From an uncultured Chitinophaga sp. (GTDB lineage Bacteria > Bacteroidota > Bacteroidia > Chitinophagales > Chitinophagaceae), in NCBI RefSeq assembly GCF_902168175.1, contig NZ_CABHOU010000025.1, forward strand, positions 580,603 through 644,602: DNA of 64,000 bases, written 5' to 3'. A program made the translations under genes and the position numbers. This document shows positions 35,037 through 44,044 of this stretch, piece after piece. Positions within the stretch are counted from its first letter, which is position 1. Every line of letters begins with the position of its first letter. The notes under the pieces are model-generated. The model saw only the letters and a list, made by a program, of their open reading frames with translations, did not search any database and had not been told where the DNA came from.

Positions 35037-35081
35037 CGGTGTATACACCGAATATATAACCAGCGGGCAGGCGGTGTATAC
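35037..35081. repeat. Palindromic CGGTGTATACACCG and inverted copy
   Basis: CGGTGTATACACCG (35037-35050) is a perfect 14-bp palindrome at the stop codon of the nuclease-domain gene. CGGTGTATAC recurs at 35072-35081, inverted to the second half. A partial copy GCGGTGTAT lies at 35352-35360. They could be protein-binding sites. Confidence 0.45.
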
Positions 35082-35096
35082 TGATCGTATCCACTT

Positions 35097-35324
35097 AAAA
35101 TAGTTAGGGAAGATGTGGGTGCAGGAGATCGACTCTTACGGGCATGAATAGGATTATCTAAAATAGTTTTTCAGGGAGATAGGGGTTGTCAGGAATCGAC
35201 TCCACGCGTGTGACCAGGATTACGCATCAACCTTAATAATCTACAATAGTTTTTCAGGGGAGATGCGGCTTGTCGGAGAGCAACTCTTACGCGTATTGAC
35301 CAGGATCACACTTCAAATTAATCT
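35097..35324 (+). repeat. Three degenerate tandem repeats of about 63-83 bp
   Basis: Units start at 35097, 35160 and 35243, each with (A)AAATAG or ACAATAG. Shared pieces are AGTTTTTCAGG(G)GAGAT, a CGACTC or CAACTC(TTACG) core, a GACCAGGAT(T/C)A segment (reduced to ATAGGAT in unit 1) and a final ATCT. Unit 1 is shorter. This block fills most of the 403-bp gap before the PKD gene; no ORF fits it. Function is unknown. Confidence 0.6.
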
Positions 35325-35385
35325 CAACCCTTACGCATAAGCAGAACCAGAGCGGTGTATCACCACACCAGCAAACATCCGCAAC

Positions 35386-35416
35386 ATAAAAAAAGCGCAG
35401 GCCACCGCCCGCGCTT
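35386..35416 (-). terminator. Terminator after the PKD protein gene
   Basis: A 24-nt hairpin (35393-35416) forms a 10-bp stem with one G-T pair on the minus strand and a GGTG loop. Seven T follow. It lies 24 bases beyond the stop of the 35440 gene. Confidence 0.85.
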
Positions 35417-35439
35417 CTTAATTTATCAACCTGAATAAT

Positions 35440-38400
35440 TTACCTCACCAACATAATCACTCCTTTATACTCGAACAACGTTTTCTCCTCACACTCCGCC
35501 TCTATGAAATACAGGTAAGCGCCCGACTCCGCCTTTCTGCCATGCCACGTACCATCCCAACCCACGCTGCGGTCGTTCACCTGGAAACGCTGACGCTCGT
35601 ACATCAGGTTGCCCCAACGATTGTAAATACGCATCGAACGGATTTCGCGGATGCCACTGCCTTTTGGAAAGAAAAGATCATTAACACCATCGGCATTCGG
35701 CGTGAAAGCGGAAGGAATGAACACCGCACCCTGGTTACAGACCAGTTGTACCAGCACATCATCTGTGGCTTTGCAGCCGTAGGCATTTTCCACTGTGATG
35801 GTGTAAACGGTAGATTTATTCAGCAATACCTGCGGGTTCAGACAAGTGCTGCAATCGAGGTACTGGCTCGGCGTCCAGTTAAGTTTGGCGATATCGTTAC
35901 TGGTTTGCGGTGTTAATGTTACCGCTGCCCCGCCAGGCGTAATAATATCCGGACCAGCATTTACCGTTGGCCTGCGCTGCACCGTTACACTTAGTTCTTC
36001 TTCATCGCTAAAGCAGCCATCATTATCCGAACCGGTAACCTTGTAGGTATATATACCAGCATCTACCGGCCTGGCAATAGGATCAGGGGATGTTGGATCA
36101 TTTAAATCATCGCCCGTCCATATGTAATGATCGGCACCGGTGGCATGCAGCAACAACGGATCACCAATACAAAAATCTGTTACCGGTTTAATTGATACCG
36201 TGAGTGGGCGCACCACACGCACCGTCACCTCGTCCGTATCCTCACAACCATAACCATTGGTTACAGTTACCCTGTAAGTAGTCGTGTTTTCGGGATTAGC
36301 TACAGGCGTTGCGATGGCAGCATTATTTAACGAAGCCGCATTGTCCCACAGGTAACCCGTTCCACCCACTGCTGTTAACGAAACACTTTCCCCCAAACAG
36401 ATATAACTGGCCGATGCGCTCACCTTAACAACGGGTAACGGTAAAATATTGATGGCATGATCGGCAGTGTCCATACAGCCATTATCGCTGGTTACAATCA
36501 AACGCACATCGTGGTTCCCCGCCACTGTAAACCGCTGTGCCTGCGGTGTTGCCACCGAACCGGAACCCTCAGTACCAAAAGTCCAGTTCCACTTAGTAGT
36601 GCTTTGGTCGGCTTTCGTTAGTACTGAAACGAAAAGCACATCTTCTTCTGCACAGGCCTCCAGAGGACCAGTAAAGCTGACTACAGGTTTTTGCAATACT
36701 TTCAGCGGTTGGGTAACGGTTTGCTCACAACCAAACGCGGTAAGCACATGTAATTTCACTTCGGGGCTACCAGGTTTGTTGCCGTACAAAACTGGCGTAG
36801 GTGTACCTTCTCCAGTCATTGTAAGTCCATCCCCCAGCGTCCAGGTGTATACACCGGGCATGTTTTGCTGATCAATAGAAAAACTATTATAATCTACTTC
36901 AAGGTAAAACCATCCGCTATCGCATACCGAAATAGGTCCGGTACTAAGTTTCAGATCGAGGTTATCAATAATGATCGGATCGTCGAGGTAAGCCACGCCC
37001 TTACAACCGGAACCATCGCCGAGAATCAGGCGGGGATTGTATATACCTGCATTTCTAAAGGTATGGGCGATCGACTTGTCTGTCGTTTCTTTCACCTGGC
37101 CATCCGTAAAATCCCAGGAATAACCGGTTACATTACTGGCCTGCACATTAAACGTAATTTCTTTCGTTAAACACCCGCCGGGTGCCGAAGCGGTAATACT
37201 TCCTTTAGGCCCCTTAATTTCAATCGTTATTTCCTTTTCATCTGTATTACCCGCCTGTCCTGTTACCGACATCTTAATTTTATACACGCCAGAATATATG
37301 TAAGTATGTTCAGGCGAAAACTCCCGTGATGTACCACCATCTCCAAAATCCCAGAATACTTCCTTCGCATTTAAGGACTTATCCCCGAAGAAATACTTTA
37401 CGGGCGGGCAGCCTGAAGTTGGATTTACATACGCTGATGTATAGATAAAATCGGCACTTACATCAGATACTTTAATCTGCTTCTGCAATGTATCAGTACA
37501 GCCATTACCATCTTTTACGGTGAGCGTAACGTTGTATATACCTTTAACCGTGTAAGTGTGTGGAGCAGGATCTTTTACAATAGATGTACTCCCATCGCCA
37601 AAATCCCATTTATAAGTTACCGGGGCTGTGCTTAATGAAACATCGGTGGTATTACCAATATTGGCCTTCATACCGGGACCAACTATCACCGGTGCTGTAA
37701 AATCTGCATTCGGACCTTTGATGACGACCTGCCCGAATTTGGTAGCACTATGGTAACAACCCGTTTCATCGGTGACCCGCATCGTAACGGTGTAATAAGC
37801 GGCACTGTCATAAATATGCGAAAACGGGCCGGCGTTTGCGTACGTCTGCTCTTTGGAGCCATCGCCATAGTTAAATGTCCACGTTTTAAGCGGCGCACTA
37901 TACTTTGTATCGGTGGCATCTGTAAAAATCATCGGTGTGCCATGACATATGTTGGCGTTACTAAAAGAGAAATCAGCAACAGGGCCGGTTACGGCTACTT
38001 TAATTTCATGGGAGCTGTCTATACACCCTACTTCATTGTAGGCGTATGTTTTCAGTATCGCTGTACCAGGGTCCAGGTTGGAATACACTTTGGTGGCGTT
38101 ACGATAATTGTTATCGTACGAGCCATTTCCGTTATACAGCCAACTGTACAAGTCACGCACTACACTTGGGTCGTTTGCCGCTACGAGGGTCACTACATCA
38201 TTGCGACAGATGGTAGATTTATCGGCGGTGACTACGATCGGGCTGGCAGCAATAATCTTTACTACTTTGGTTAGGGAGCTGGTACAGGTGCCATCGGAAA
38301 CAGTCATCGTAATATTGTAGTTCCCATTTTGCGCGTACACATGCGAAACAACGGGTACGGCCGGCGGCGTGTTGTAGTCGATTGTTTGTCCATCTCCAAA

Positions 38401-40341
38401 ATCCCATTTATAACTGGTGGCACCAAGTGTTGCATCGGTAATCTTCACCTCCATCCTCTTGTCGCAGTCCACCGAGCCGATGTTGAACTTCGGATACGGC
38501 GCCAATACCGTTACCGTTTGCTGGGCAATTTCGTAACAGGTTTCATTAAACAGCATGAGCGTTACCACAAAATCACCCGGACCGTCCGCAAAGCTATGTC
38601 CCTGATCTGCCAGTCCTGCTCCGGTACTCGTACCATCCCCCCAGTCCCATGAGCGGTGGGTGAAAGGAGGCAACGAAATATCTTTAAACAGTGCCGGATT
38701 GTTACCACATACCTTTAAAGGCGCTGTAAACACAGGTTTGGGCGTTTTATAAATATCGATCGTTCTAAAATAACTGATGGTTCCGGTACATCCGTCCTGC
38801 GTAGTGTATTTCAGGGTGATGGGGTACTTGCCTTCTAACGGATAAGTATGTACGGGCGATGGATCGTTGGATAAAGGCGAACCATCGCCAAAATCCCACT
38901 CAAAACTGGTGATAATATCGCCTGTGGTAGATGTATAGCCGAACGACACATTGGCCCCTTCGCAATATTTATTGAAAGGTTCCGAGGCTACTATCTCTAT
39001 TCTGGGTTCTGAGATATTAATTGTTTTATTATTCTGCGATGCAGAGCAACCGTCCGCATTGGTCACCTTAAGCGTTGGATAATACACGCCTGCTGCGTTA
39101 AAGGTAAATGTTGGCTCCTTATCCACAGAAGTTTCACCCGCCCCCGAACTCCATTGCCATTTAGTGGCACCGGGGGTATTATCAGTAAACTTTATAGTAA
39201 TAGGCAGCGTACAATAAGGTTTGTTTTCTATCACATAATCGGCCACTGGTACCGGGTTTACCTGTATCTCCTTTTGCACTTTCGCCTCACAGGCACCAAA
39301 TAATGCACTTAGGGTGATGGTGTGCTTACCGGGGCTATACATCAACGTAGTAAGATCATTACTGGTACTCACTATATATTCGTCCACCATCCAGTTAACA
39401 GATGTAGCGACAGGACTCAATACGGCCGTCGTAGTTAGCAGATCGTTCTGGCAAATAGTAGGCGGAATAGAGAAATCAGCACTAAAATTAGCTACATTAA
39501 TTTGTACCGGAAATGTTTTACTGGCCTTACAACCAATACTGTTGGTGACATCCAGCTTCATCGTATAACTTCCTTTAGTGGCGTAGGAGTGATTGAGCGG
39601 CTGCTCCAGGGTACTGGTTGTACCATCTCCAAAATCCCAAACGTAGCTGAGGTCGGGGCCGGTAAGCAGGTTGGTAACAGGTACAGTTCCCGGTGCAGCG
39701 CATAAATAAGTGCTGGCCACGGTAAAATCTGCTTTTAGTTCCGGCGATACGGTAATAGCCTTACTGATTGTTTTAACATTAGAGCAACCTCGATTAGTGG
39801 TTACCGTGAGGCTCACGTTATACGACTGCGCATAATTATAAGTATGTGAAGGGTTAGCGCCGGAGCCGGCCGCCCCATCGCCGAAATCCCAGGCATAACT
39901 AACAATAGCCCCATCGCCCGGGGCGGACTTATCGGCAAAGTTAACGCCTAAGGGCACGCAGCCTTGCGATACATCGAAGCTAAAGTCCGCTACCGGGTTC
40001 TTATACACGGTAATTGTTTTAACTGCTTCGCTGGTGGTGCCGGAGGCTCCTTTTGCCACCAGCTTAACGGTGTATACACCTGGATTGGGAAAACTTGCGC
40101 CGGCAGTGCCCATAAGGTCGGACGTAACGCCGTTCCCGAAATCCCAGCTTACGCTGGTAGCGCCCACTGATGTATTTTTAAAACTTACCACAAGCGGCGC
40201 ACAACCACTGGCCACAGAGCCAGGAGAGAGGTCGAATGCCGCAGTTACCTGGGCATACGCGCCGCTGGTGAATAACAAAGCGAATAAAGCCAACCAAACC
40301 ACTCTGCCAATCAGGTTCAAATAGGGTACAGTGTATTTCAC
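35440..40341 (-). CDS. Giant secreted PKD-repeat protein with type-B T9SS C-terminal domain
   Basis: About 1633 residues start with a signal peptide ending near TSGAYAQ. Some 14 to 15 PKD-like domains follow, counted by WDFGDG-type turns (WDFGNG, WDFGDG, WDWGDG, FNYGDG, WDFTDG, WTLGDG and others). Then come Ig-like units with EDTDEV and YTYKVTGSD segments. The last ~95 residues have FIPSAFTPNADGVND, IYNRWGNLMYERQRF, WDGTWHGRK, GAYLYFIEA and a final KGVIMLVR, which is the gliding-motility-type C-terminal domain used for type IX secretion and surface attachment. It is probably a large adhesin or matrix protein. The start is TTG 40347 or GTG 40341. It is a single gene. Confidence 0.93.
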   Translation of the reverse strand: MKYTVPYLNLIGRVVWLALFALLFTSGAYAQVTAAFDLSPGSVASGCAPLVVSFKNTSVGATSVSWDFGNGVTSDLMGTAGASFPNPGVYTVKLVAKGASGTTSEAVKTITVYKNPVADFSFDVSQGCVPLGVNFADKSAPGDGAIVSYAWDFGDGAAGSGANPSHTYNYAQSYNVSLTVTTNRGCSNVKTISKAITVSPELKADFTVASTYLCAAPGTVPVTNLLTGPDLSYVWDFGDGTTSTLEQPLNHSYATKGSYTMKLDVTNSIGCKASKTFPVQINVANFSADFSIPPTICQNDLLTTTAVLSPVATSVNWMVDEYIVSTSNDLTTLMYSPGKHTITLSALFGACEAKVQKEIQVNPVPVADYVIENKPYCTLPITIKFTDNTPGATKWQWSSGAGETSVDKEPTFTFNAAGVYYPTLKVTNADGCSASQNNKTINISEPRIEIVASEPFNKYCEGANVSFGYTSTTGDIITSFEWDFGDGSPLSNDPSPVHTYPLEGKYPITLKYTTQDGCTGTISYFRTIDIYKTPKPVFTAPLKVCGNNPALFKDISLPPFTHRSWDWGDGTSTGAGLADQGHSFADGPGDFVVTLMLFNETCYEIAQQTVTVLAPYPKFNIGSVDCDKRMEVKITDATLGATSYKWDFGDGQTIDYNTPPAVPVVSHVYAQNGNYNITMTVSDGTCTSSLTKVVKIIAASPIVVTADKSTICRNDVVTLVAANDPSVVRDLYSWLYNGNGSYDNNYRNATKVYSNLDPGTAILKTYAYNEVGCIDSSHEIKVAVTGPVADFSFSNANICHGTPMIFTDATDTKYSAPLKTWTFNYGDGSKEQTYANAGPFSHIYDSAAYYTVTMRVTDETGCYHSATKFGQVVIKGPNADFTAPVIVGPGMKANIGNTTDVSLSTAPVTYKWDFGDGSTSIVKDPAPHTYTVKGIYNVTLTVKDGNGCTDTLQKQIKVSDVSADFIYTSAYVNPTSGCPPVKYFFGDKSLNAKEVFWDFGDGGTSREFSPEHTYIYSGVYKIKMSVTGQAGNTDEKEITIEIKGPKGSITASAPGGCLTKEITFNVQASNVTGYSWDFTDGQVKETTDKSIAHTFRNAGIYNPRLILGDGSGCKGVAYLDDPIIIDNLDLKLSTGPISVCDSGWFYLEVDYNSFSIDQQNMPGVYTWTLGDGLTMTGEGTPTPVLYGNKPGSPEVKLHVLTAFGCEQTVTQPLKVLQKPVVSFTGPLEACAEEDVLFVSVLTKADQSTTKWNWTFGTEGSGSVATPQAQRFTVAGNHDVRLIVTSDNGCMDTADHAINILPLPVVKVSASASYICLGESVSLTAVGGTGYLWDNAASLNNAAIATPVANPENTTTYRVTVTNGYGCEDTDEVTVRVVRPLTVSIKPVTDFCIGDPLLLHATGADHYIWTGDDLNDPTSPDPIARPVDAGIYTYKVTGSDNDGCFSDEEELSVTVQRRPTVNAGPDIITPGGAAVTLTPQTSNDIAKLNWTPSQYLDCSTCLNPQVLLNKSTVYTITVENAYGCKATDDVLVQLVCNQGAVFIPSAFTPNADGVNDLFFPKGSGIREIRSMRIYNRWGNLMYERQRFQVNDRSVGWDGTWHGRKAESGAYLYFIEAECEEKTLFEYKGVIMLVR

Positions 40342-40522
40342 GGTCAATAGGATATCCGGTAAAAATACTATTTAACTATCATATGATATTTTTATTAACA
40401 TTAATAATGGGATTAATATTGTGTTACGTGTTGATAGGGATTGAGTACCAGGAGGATAATATTGCCTTGATATGCAAAGGAGGCTTCAGACTGGCCTAAG
40501 TGCTCCTCTCTTAAAAGCAAAA

Positions 40523-40546
40523 CAGTCCCACCAACTGGCAGGACTG
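40523..40546 (-). terminator. Terminator after glutamate dehydrogenase
   Basis: On the minus strand a 24-nt hairpin (CAGTCC...GGACTG at its ends) has a 10-bp stem with two G-T pairs and a 4-nt loop. TTTTGCTTTT follows. It lies 26 bases beyond the dehydrogenase stop. Confidence 0.8.
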
Positions 40547-40571
40547 CTTTAAATCGATATACAGTAAAATA

Positions 40572-42011
40572 TTATGGGAAGATACCGAGTTGCTCGTACG
40601 CCACACCAACTTTGTTGATCGCGCATACATAAGCTGCGGTACGCATGTCTTTGATATCTTTATTAGCGACCATCACGTCGCGCACTTCGTGCAGCGCGGC
40701 GATCATGGTTTCTTCGAGGCCGGAGTATACCAAATCCACCTCATCGGCACCATGGGCAATGAACTTACGTTCTTTATCCGACACCTTCCGGCCTGTCATT
40801 TCTTCAATAACGCTCAGGATGTGGAAGTTCATATTCTCATCGAAGCGTTTGCCCAGCCTTCCGTAACGTACGTGGCTCAGGTTTTTCAGCCATTCGAAGT
40901 ACGAAACAGTAACACCGCCTGCGTTCAGGAACATGTCCGGAACAACGATCACACCTTTCGCATTCAGAATTTCGTCGGCTTCGGGAGTGAGAGGGCCGTT
41001 AGCCGCTTCACCAATGATCTTCGCTTTTATGTTTGCTGCGTTACCACCATGGATAACGTTTTCGAGTGCAGCCGGGATCAGGATATCGCAATCCTGCTCA
41101 AGACCGTCCGTGTTTTTAGCCAGGTTCTGAGCGCCCGGGAAGTTGATGATAGAGCCGGTATCGTTGCGGTGCTTCAATACTTCGTCAGGATTGAGGCCAG
41201 CCGGGTTGTAGATAGCGCCATCCCATTCGATGAGACATACTACGATGGCACCTGCTTCGTGGAAGTATTTGGCAGCGTGGTAACCCACGTTACCCATACC
41301 CTGAACGATTACACGTTTACCTTCGATACCTGCTTCCAGACCCAGTTTCTCCATATCTTCCTTTACGTTGCACAGTTCGCGCAAACCGTAGAATACACCG
41401 AGACCGGTAGCTTCTTTACGGCCACGAACACCGCCCAGAGCCACTGGTTTACCAGTAACACAACCTGCGCCGTCTATTTCACCGGGGCGAAGGCTGGTGT
41501 AAGTATCCAGTATCCAGCTCATTTCCCTTTCGCCGGTTCCGTAATCCGGAGCGGGTACGTCTACACCGGGGCCAATGAAGTTTTTCTTCACCAGTTCCGC
41601 TGTATAACGACGGGTAATGCTTTCTAACTGGAAAGGAGTGTAGTGGCGGGGATTAATTTTGATACCACCTTTAGCGCCACCGAACGGCACGTTAACGATA
41701 GCACATTTGTAGGTCATGAGGGCAGCAAGGGCCATCACCTCATCCTGGTTTACTTCGTCGCTGAAGCGGATACCACCTTTACACGGCAGTTTGTGGTGCG
41801 AGTGTTGCACACGGTACGCTTCAATAACTTCAATCCTGTTACCTTCCATTCTAACGGGGAATTTCATGCGGTATACCGCATTGCACGCCTTGATCTGCTC
41901 AAGAATACCTTTCTCCCATTTGGTGAATTTGGCAGCCTTGTCAAAACTTTGTTCCACACTCTGGAAAAAGTTATAATGAGCTTCTTGCACTGGCGCTGTA
42001 GCTGTTGCCAT
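40572..42011 (-). CDS. gdhA: Glu/Leu/Phe/Val dehydrogenase (glutamate dehydrogenase)
   Basis: The 479-aa enzyme converts glutamate to 2-oxoglutarate and ammonia. The catalytic segment CKGGIRFSDEVNQDEVMALAALMTYKCAIVNVPFGGAKGGI is complete with the active-site lysines. The Rossmann motif IVQGMGNVGYHAAKYFHEAGAIVV is also present, and the length is normal. A ccmD-like gene lies upstream on the same strand (36-base gap), and the terminator at 40523-40546 ends it. The direct repeat ATCCAAAACA occurs twice just before its start. Confidence 0.95.
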   Translation of the reverse strand: MATATAPVQEAHYNFFQSVEQSFDKAAKFTKWEKGILEQIKACNAVYRMKFPVRMEGNRIEVIEAYRVQHSHHKLPCKGGIRFSDEVNQDEVMALAALMTYKCAIVNVPFGGAKGGIKINPRHYTPFQLESITRRYTAELVKKNFIGPGVDVPAPDYGTGEREMSWILDTYTSLRPGEIDGAGCVTGKPVALGGVRGRKEATGLGVFYGLRELCNVKEDMEKLGLEAGIEGKRVIVQGMGNVGYHAAKYFHEAGAIVVCLIEWDGAIYNPAGLNPDEVLKHRNDTGSIINFPGAQNLAKNTDGLEQDCDILIPAALENVIHGGNAANIKAKIIGEAANGPLTPEADEILNAKGVIVVPDMFLNAGGVTVSYFEWLKNLSHVRYGRLGKRFDENMNFHILSVIEEMTGRKVSDKERKFIAHGADEVDLVYSGLEETMIAALHEVRDVMVANKDIKDMRTAAYVCAINKVGVAYEQLGIFP

Positions 42012-42047
42012 AAAAAATTGTTTTGGATATTGTTTTGGATATGTGGA

Positions 42048-42278
42048 TTACTTCTCGTGTTCCAGTTTGTTGATCTTACGCTCCAACCTTACCAGGTATA
42101 ACACAATTCCGGCGAAAATGATCACCAGCACGCCAATTACAACATTGATCTTGCCATTGGAACGCATCATTTCATTCACAGCCCCGGTTTCGGTGTTCTG
42201 TTGTTGTGCAAATGCTACGGCACTAAACAACATGGAGAAAATATTAAGCAGAATAAAGGAGAATGATTTCTTACGCAT
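42048..42278 (-). CDS. CcmD family protein
   Basis: The 76-aa protein has a signal-like first helix (about 5-24), then a short polar part and one membrane helix (about 44-63) with a charged tail LERKINKLEHEK. This matches small CcmD-like proteins that accompany heme-lyase components. It overlaps the start of its neighbour by eight bases: the ccmC stop region lies within its first codons. It probably assists heme handover in cytochrome c maturation. Confidence 0.8.
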   Translation of the reverse strand: MRKKSFSFILLNIFSMLFSAVAFAQQQNTETGAVNEMMRSNGKINVVIGVLVIIFAGIVLYLVRLERKINKLEHEK

Positions 42279-42936
42279 GTATAATCTTTTTAAGCGCTAT
42301 TTTTTTATACCTAACCCTGAGTGAATACAGCCATACGCTAAAGAGCGCCCAACCGATCATCGCGGGATAAAATACCCGCATCATAGTTCCGTCCGTATCG
42401 TTCTTACTAAAACCAGGACTACTGGTGCTGCCGGGATGGAGCGAGTCGACCATTCTTGGAATGATATAGGTAAGCGGTATGAGTAAGGCAAAGGCAAATA
42501 TGTTAAAGATGGCCGATACGCGGGCTCTCTTGTCAAGGTCGTTGAACGAGAGGCGCAGTACCAGGTAGGCCAGGTAGATAAGTATTGCCAGCGCAGTGCT
42601 TATCTGTTTCGGATCGTCGGTAAGCGTACCACCCCAGGTATAAGTAGCCCAAAGTGATCCGGTAGCGAAACCCAATAACCCAAAAAACACCCCAATGCTA
42701 CCTGCGCTCGAAGCCCAGATATCTTTCTTAAGATCGTTGGATGCCAGGTACATCACCGAAGCCACCACCGAAATGGTAAACTGCGTATACATGGCTATCC
42801 ACATCGGTACGTGGTAAAAAAGGTTACGGGACGTTTGCTCGTTATTCGCGATAATAGGAATCTTTACACTTAAACCTATAATGATTGTGTAAAGGATAAT
42901 TATCACACTTAAAATTTTCCACCAATGTTTTGCCAT
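42271..42936 (-). CDS. ccmC: Cytochrome c assembly protein, CcmC/CcsA-type heme handling
   Basis: From ATG 42936 the product is 221 aa with about six membrane helices. The family's tryptophan-rich heme site appears as FATGSLWATYTWGGTLTDDPK, and conserved histidines occur in LFYHVPMW and DSLHPGS. It handles heme in System I cytochrome c maturation. The upstream frame from 43050 overlaps a good promoter at 42960-42990, so ATG 42936 is chosen. It is cotranscribed with the CcmD-like gene. Confidence 0.92.
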   Translation of the reverse strand: MAKHWWKILSVIIILYTIIIGLSVKIPIIANNEQTSRNLFYHVPMWIAMYTQFTISVVASVMYLASNDLKKDIWASSAGSIGVFFGLLGFATGSLWATYTWGGTLTDDPKQISTALAILIYLAYLVLRLSFNDLDKRARVSAIFNIFAFALLIPLTYIIPRMVDSLHPGSTSSPGFSKNDTDGTMMRVFYPAMIGWALFSVWLYSLRVRYKKIALKKIIHA

Positions 42937-42959
42937 TATTCCGATGCTAAATGTGGGGG

Positions 42960-42990
42960 CAAACCTACAGGTTTTAAAGGTAACGGCAAA
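42960..42990 (-). promoter_or_regulatory. Promoter of ccmC-ccmD
   Basis: On the minus strand TTG (42990-42988) and TAGGTTTG (42967-42960) are 20 nt apart, matching the Bacteroidota consensus. A start near 42953 lies 17 bases before the chosen ATG. Confidence 0.6.
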
Positions 42991-43293
42991 GAACTTCGGG
43001 GATTTTAGTGTACATGCAAAACGGATGGAATTTGTTAATGAAACATCCATCTAAAGCATGAGTTTATTGAAAAAGATAAAATGAAAGAGGTTAATTAGTA
43101 ATACTTTAACACTTTTTAGCGAGGCTTACAGGGTTTCCACATCTTCCTAAACCACCCTTGTTTAGCTAACTTGTATGAATTGGTATAAATGATAGATGAA
43201 TATTGGCCCGATCCAGCGCAAAACGCTTCCGGTTCTTTCACTAGTTAAAAATTGGGGAAGGATGATGGGAGTCAACGGGTTAACGGACCACTA
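42991..43293. other. Gene-free stretch between ccmC and ccmB
   Basis: No frame of useful length or RNA fold was seen in this AT-rich segment. It separates the ccmB-like gene from the ccmC-ccmD pair on the same strand, so these are probably not one transcript. Confidence 0.5.
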
Positions 43294-43956
43294 CTAGTCT
43301 TTCCACAAATAAGGGAACAGGATTAAGGCAAGCGCTATCACCAGCACATCCAATCCACCCAATAACATAAACATACCGGGCAGGCCGGGCTGTAACACCG
43401 GCTCAAACGCGCTGCGCGAGATGCTGGAAAGCAACATCAGCACGGGCATGATCAGCGGGAAACCCATAATAGCCATCAATGCCGCGTTCTGACTCGCCTG
43501 TGCCGCAATGGCCGCCAGCATGGTAAACACCAGGGAAAGACTAACACCGCCCAGCATTACCACCCCGATAAAGTACAGCGGATTGGTAATTGGGTTACCC
43601 AGGAACATCATACAGCAGATCAGTGATATGACACTCATCAGCAGCATCAGTATTAAATTGTAGATCAGTTTAGCGAGAATAAAGTGCCGGGGATGCACTA
43701 CGGAATAATAATATAACAAGCGACCACGATTTTCCTGCATAAAACTTTTAGCCACGGCATTCACACACACAAACAACTGGATAATCCAGAACAGGGCGTT
43801 CCAGATTTTATCCTCCGGTTTCATCATCATTAAATTGATAACGAATACCGTAGTGAAGATGTACAAAAGAATGCCGAAGAAGGCATGTTTCTGGCGCCAT
43901 TCCAGCACCAGGTCCTTTTTTACAAGTGTTATGATTTGTGCGAGCGGTGTTTTCAC
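43294..43956 (-). CDS. ccmB: Heme exporter protein CcmB
   Basis: The 220-aa membrane protein has about six helices and the CcmB pattern: LVKKDLVLEWRQKHAFFGILLYIFTTVFV at the start, and FMQENRGRLLYYYSVVHPRHFILAKLIYNLIL in the first cytoplasmic loop. It acts with the CcmA ATPase (not in this window) to supply heme for cytochrome c maturation. It begins with a GTG codon and is divergent from accC. Confidence 0.9.
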   Translation of the reverse strand: MKTPLAQIITLVKKDLVLEWRQKHAFFGILLYIFTTVFVINLMMMKPEDKIWNALFWIIQLFVCVNAVAKSFMQENRGRLLYYYSVVHPRHFILAKLIYNLILMLLMSVISLICCMMFLGNPITNPLYFIGVVMLGGVSLSLVFTMLAAIAAQASQNAALMAIMGFPLIMPVLMLLSSISRSAFEPVLQPGLPGMFMLLGGLDVLVIALALILFPYLWKD

Positions 43957-44044
43957 GCCTGCAAAGGTAACTGCTAAAAGCCATTTTAGGAACGGGACTG
44001 CAGAAAGGTTTCAAATCCCTATCTTTATCCCTTTACAATAACTC

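Noticed and set aside
35097..35324. Possible CRISPR array
   Set aside because: Only three long degenerate units with no constant repeat and no separate spacers; no cas genes in the window.
40590..41627. Long open frame on the plus strand (345 codons) across glutamate dehydrogenase
   Set aside because: It is antisense to a complete, well-conserved enzyme gene and its composition has no family resemblance; it is a codon-bias shadow.
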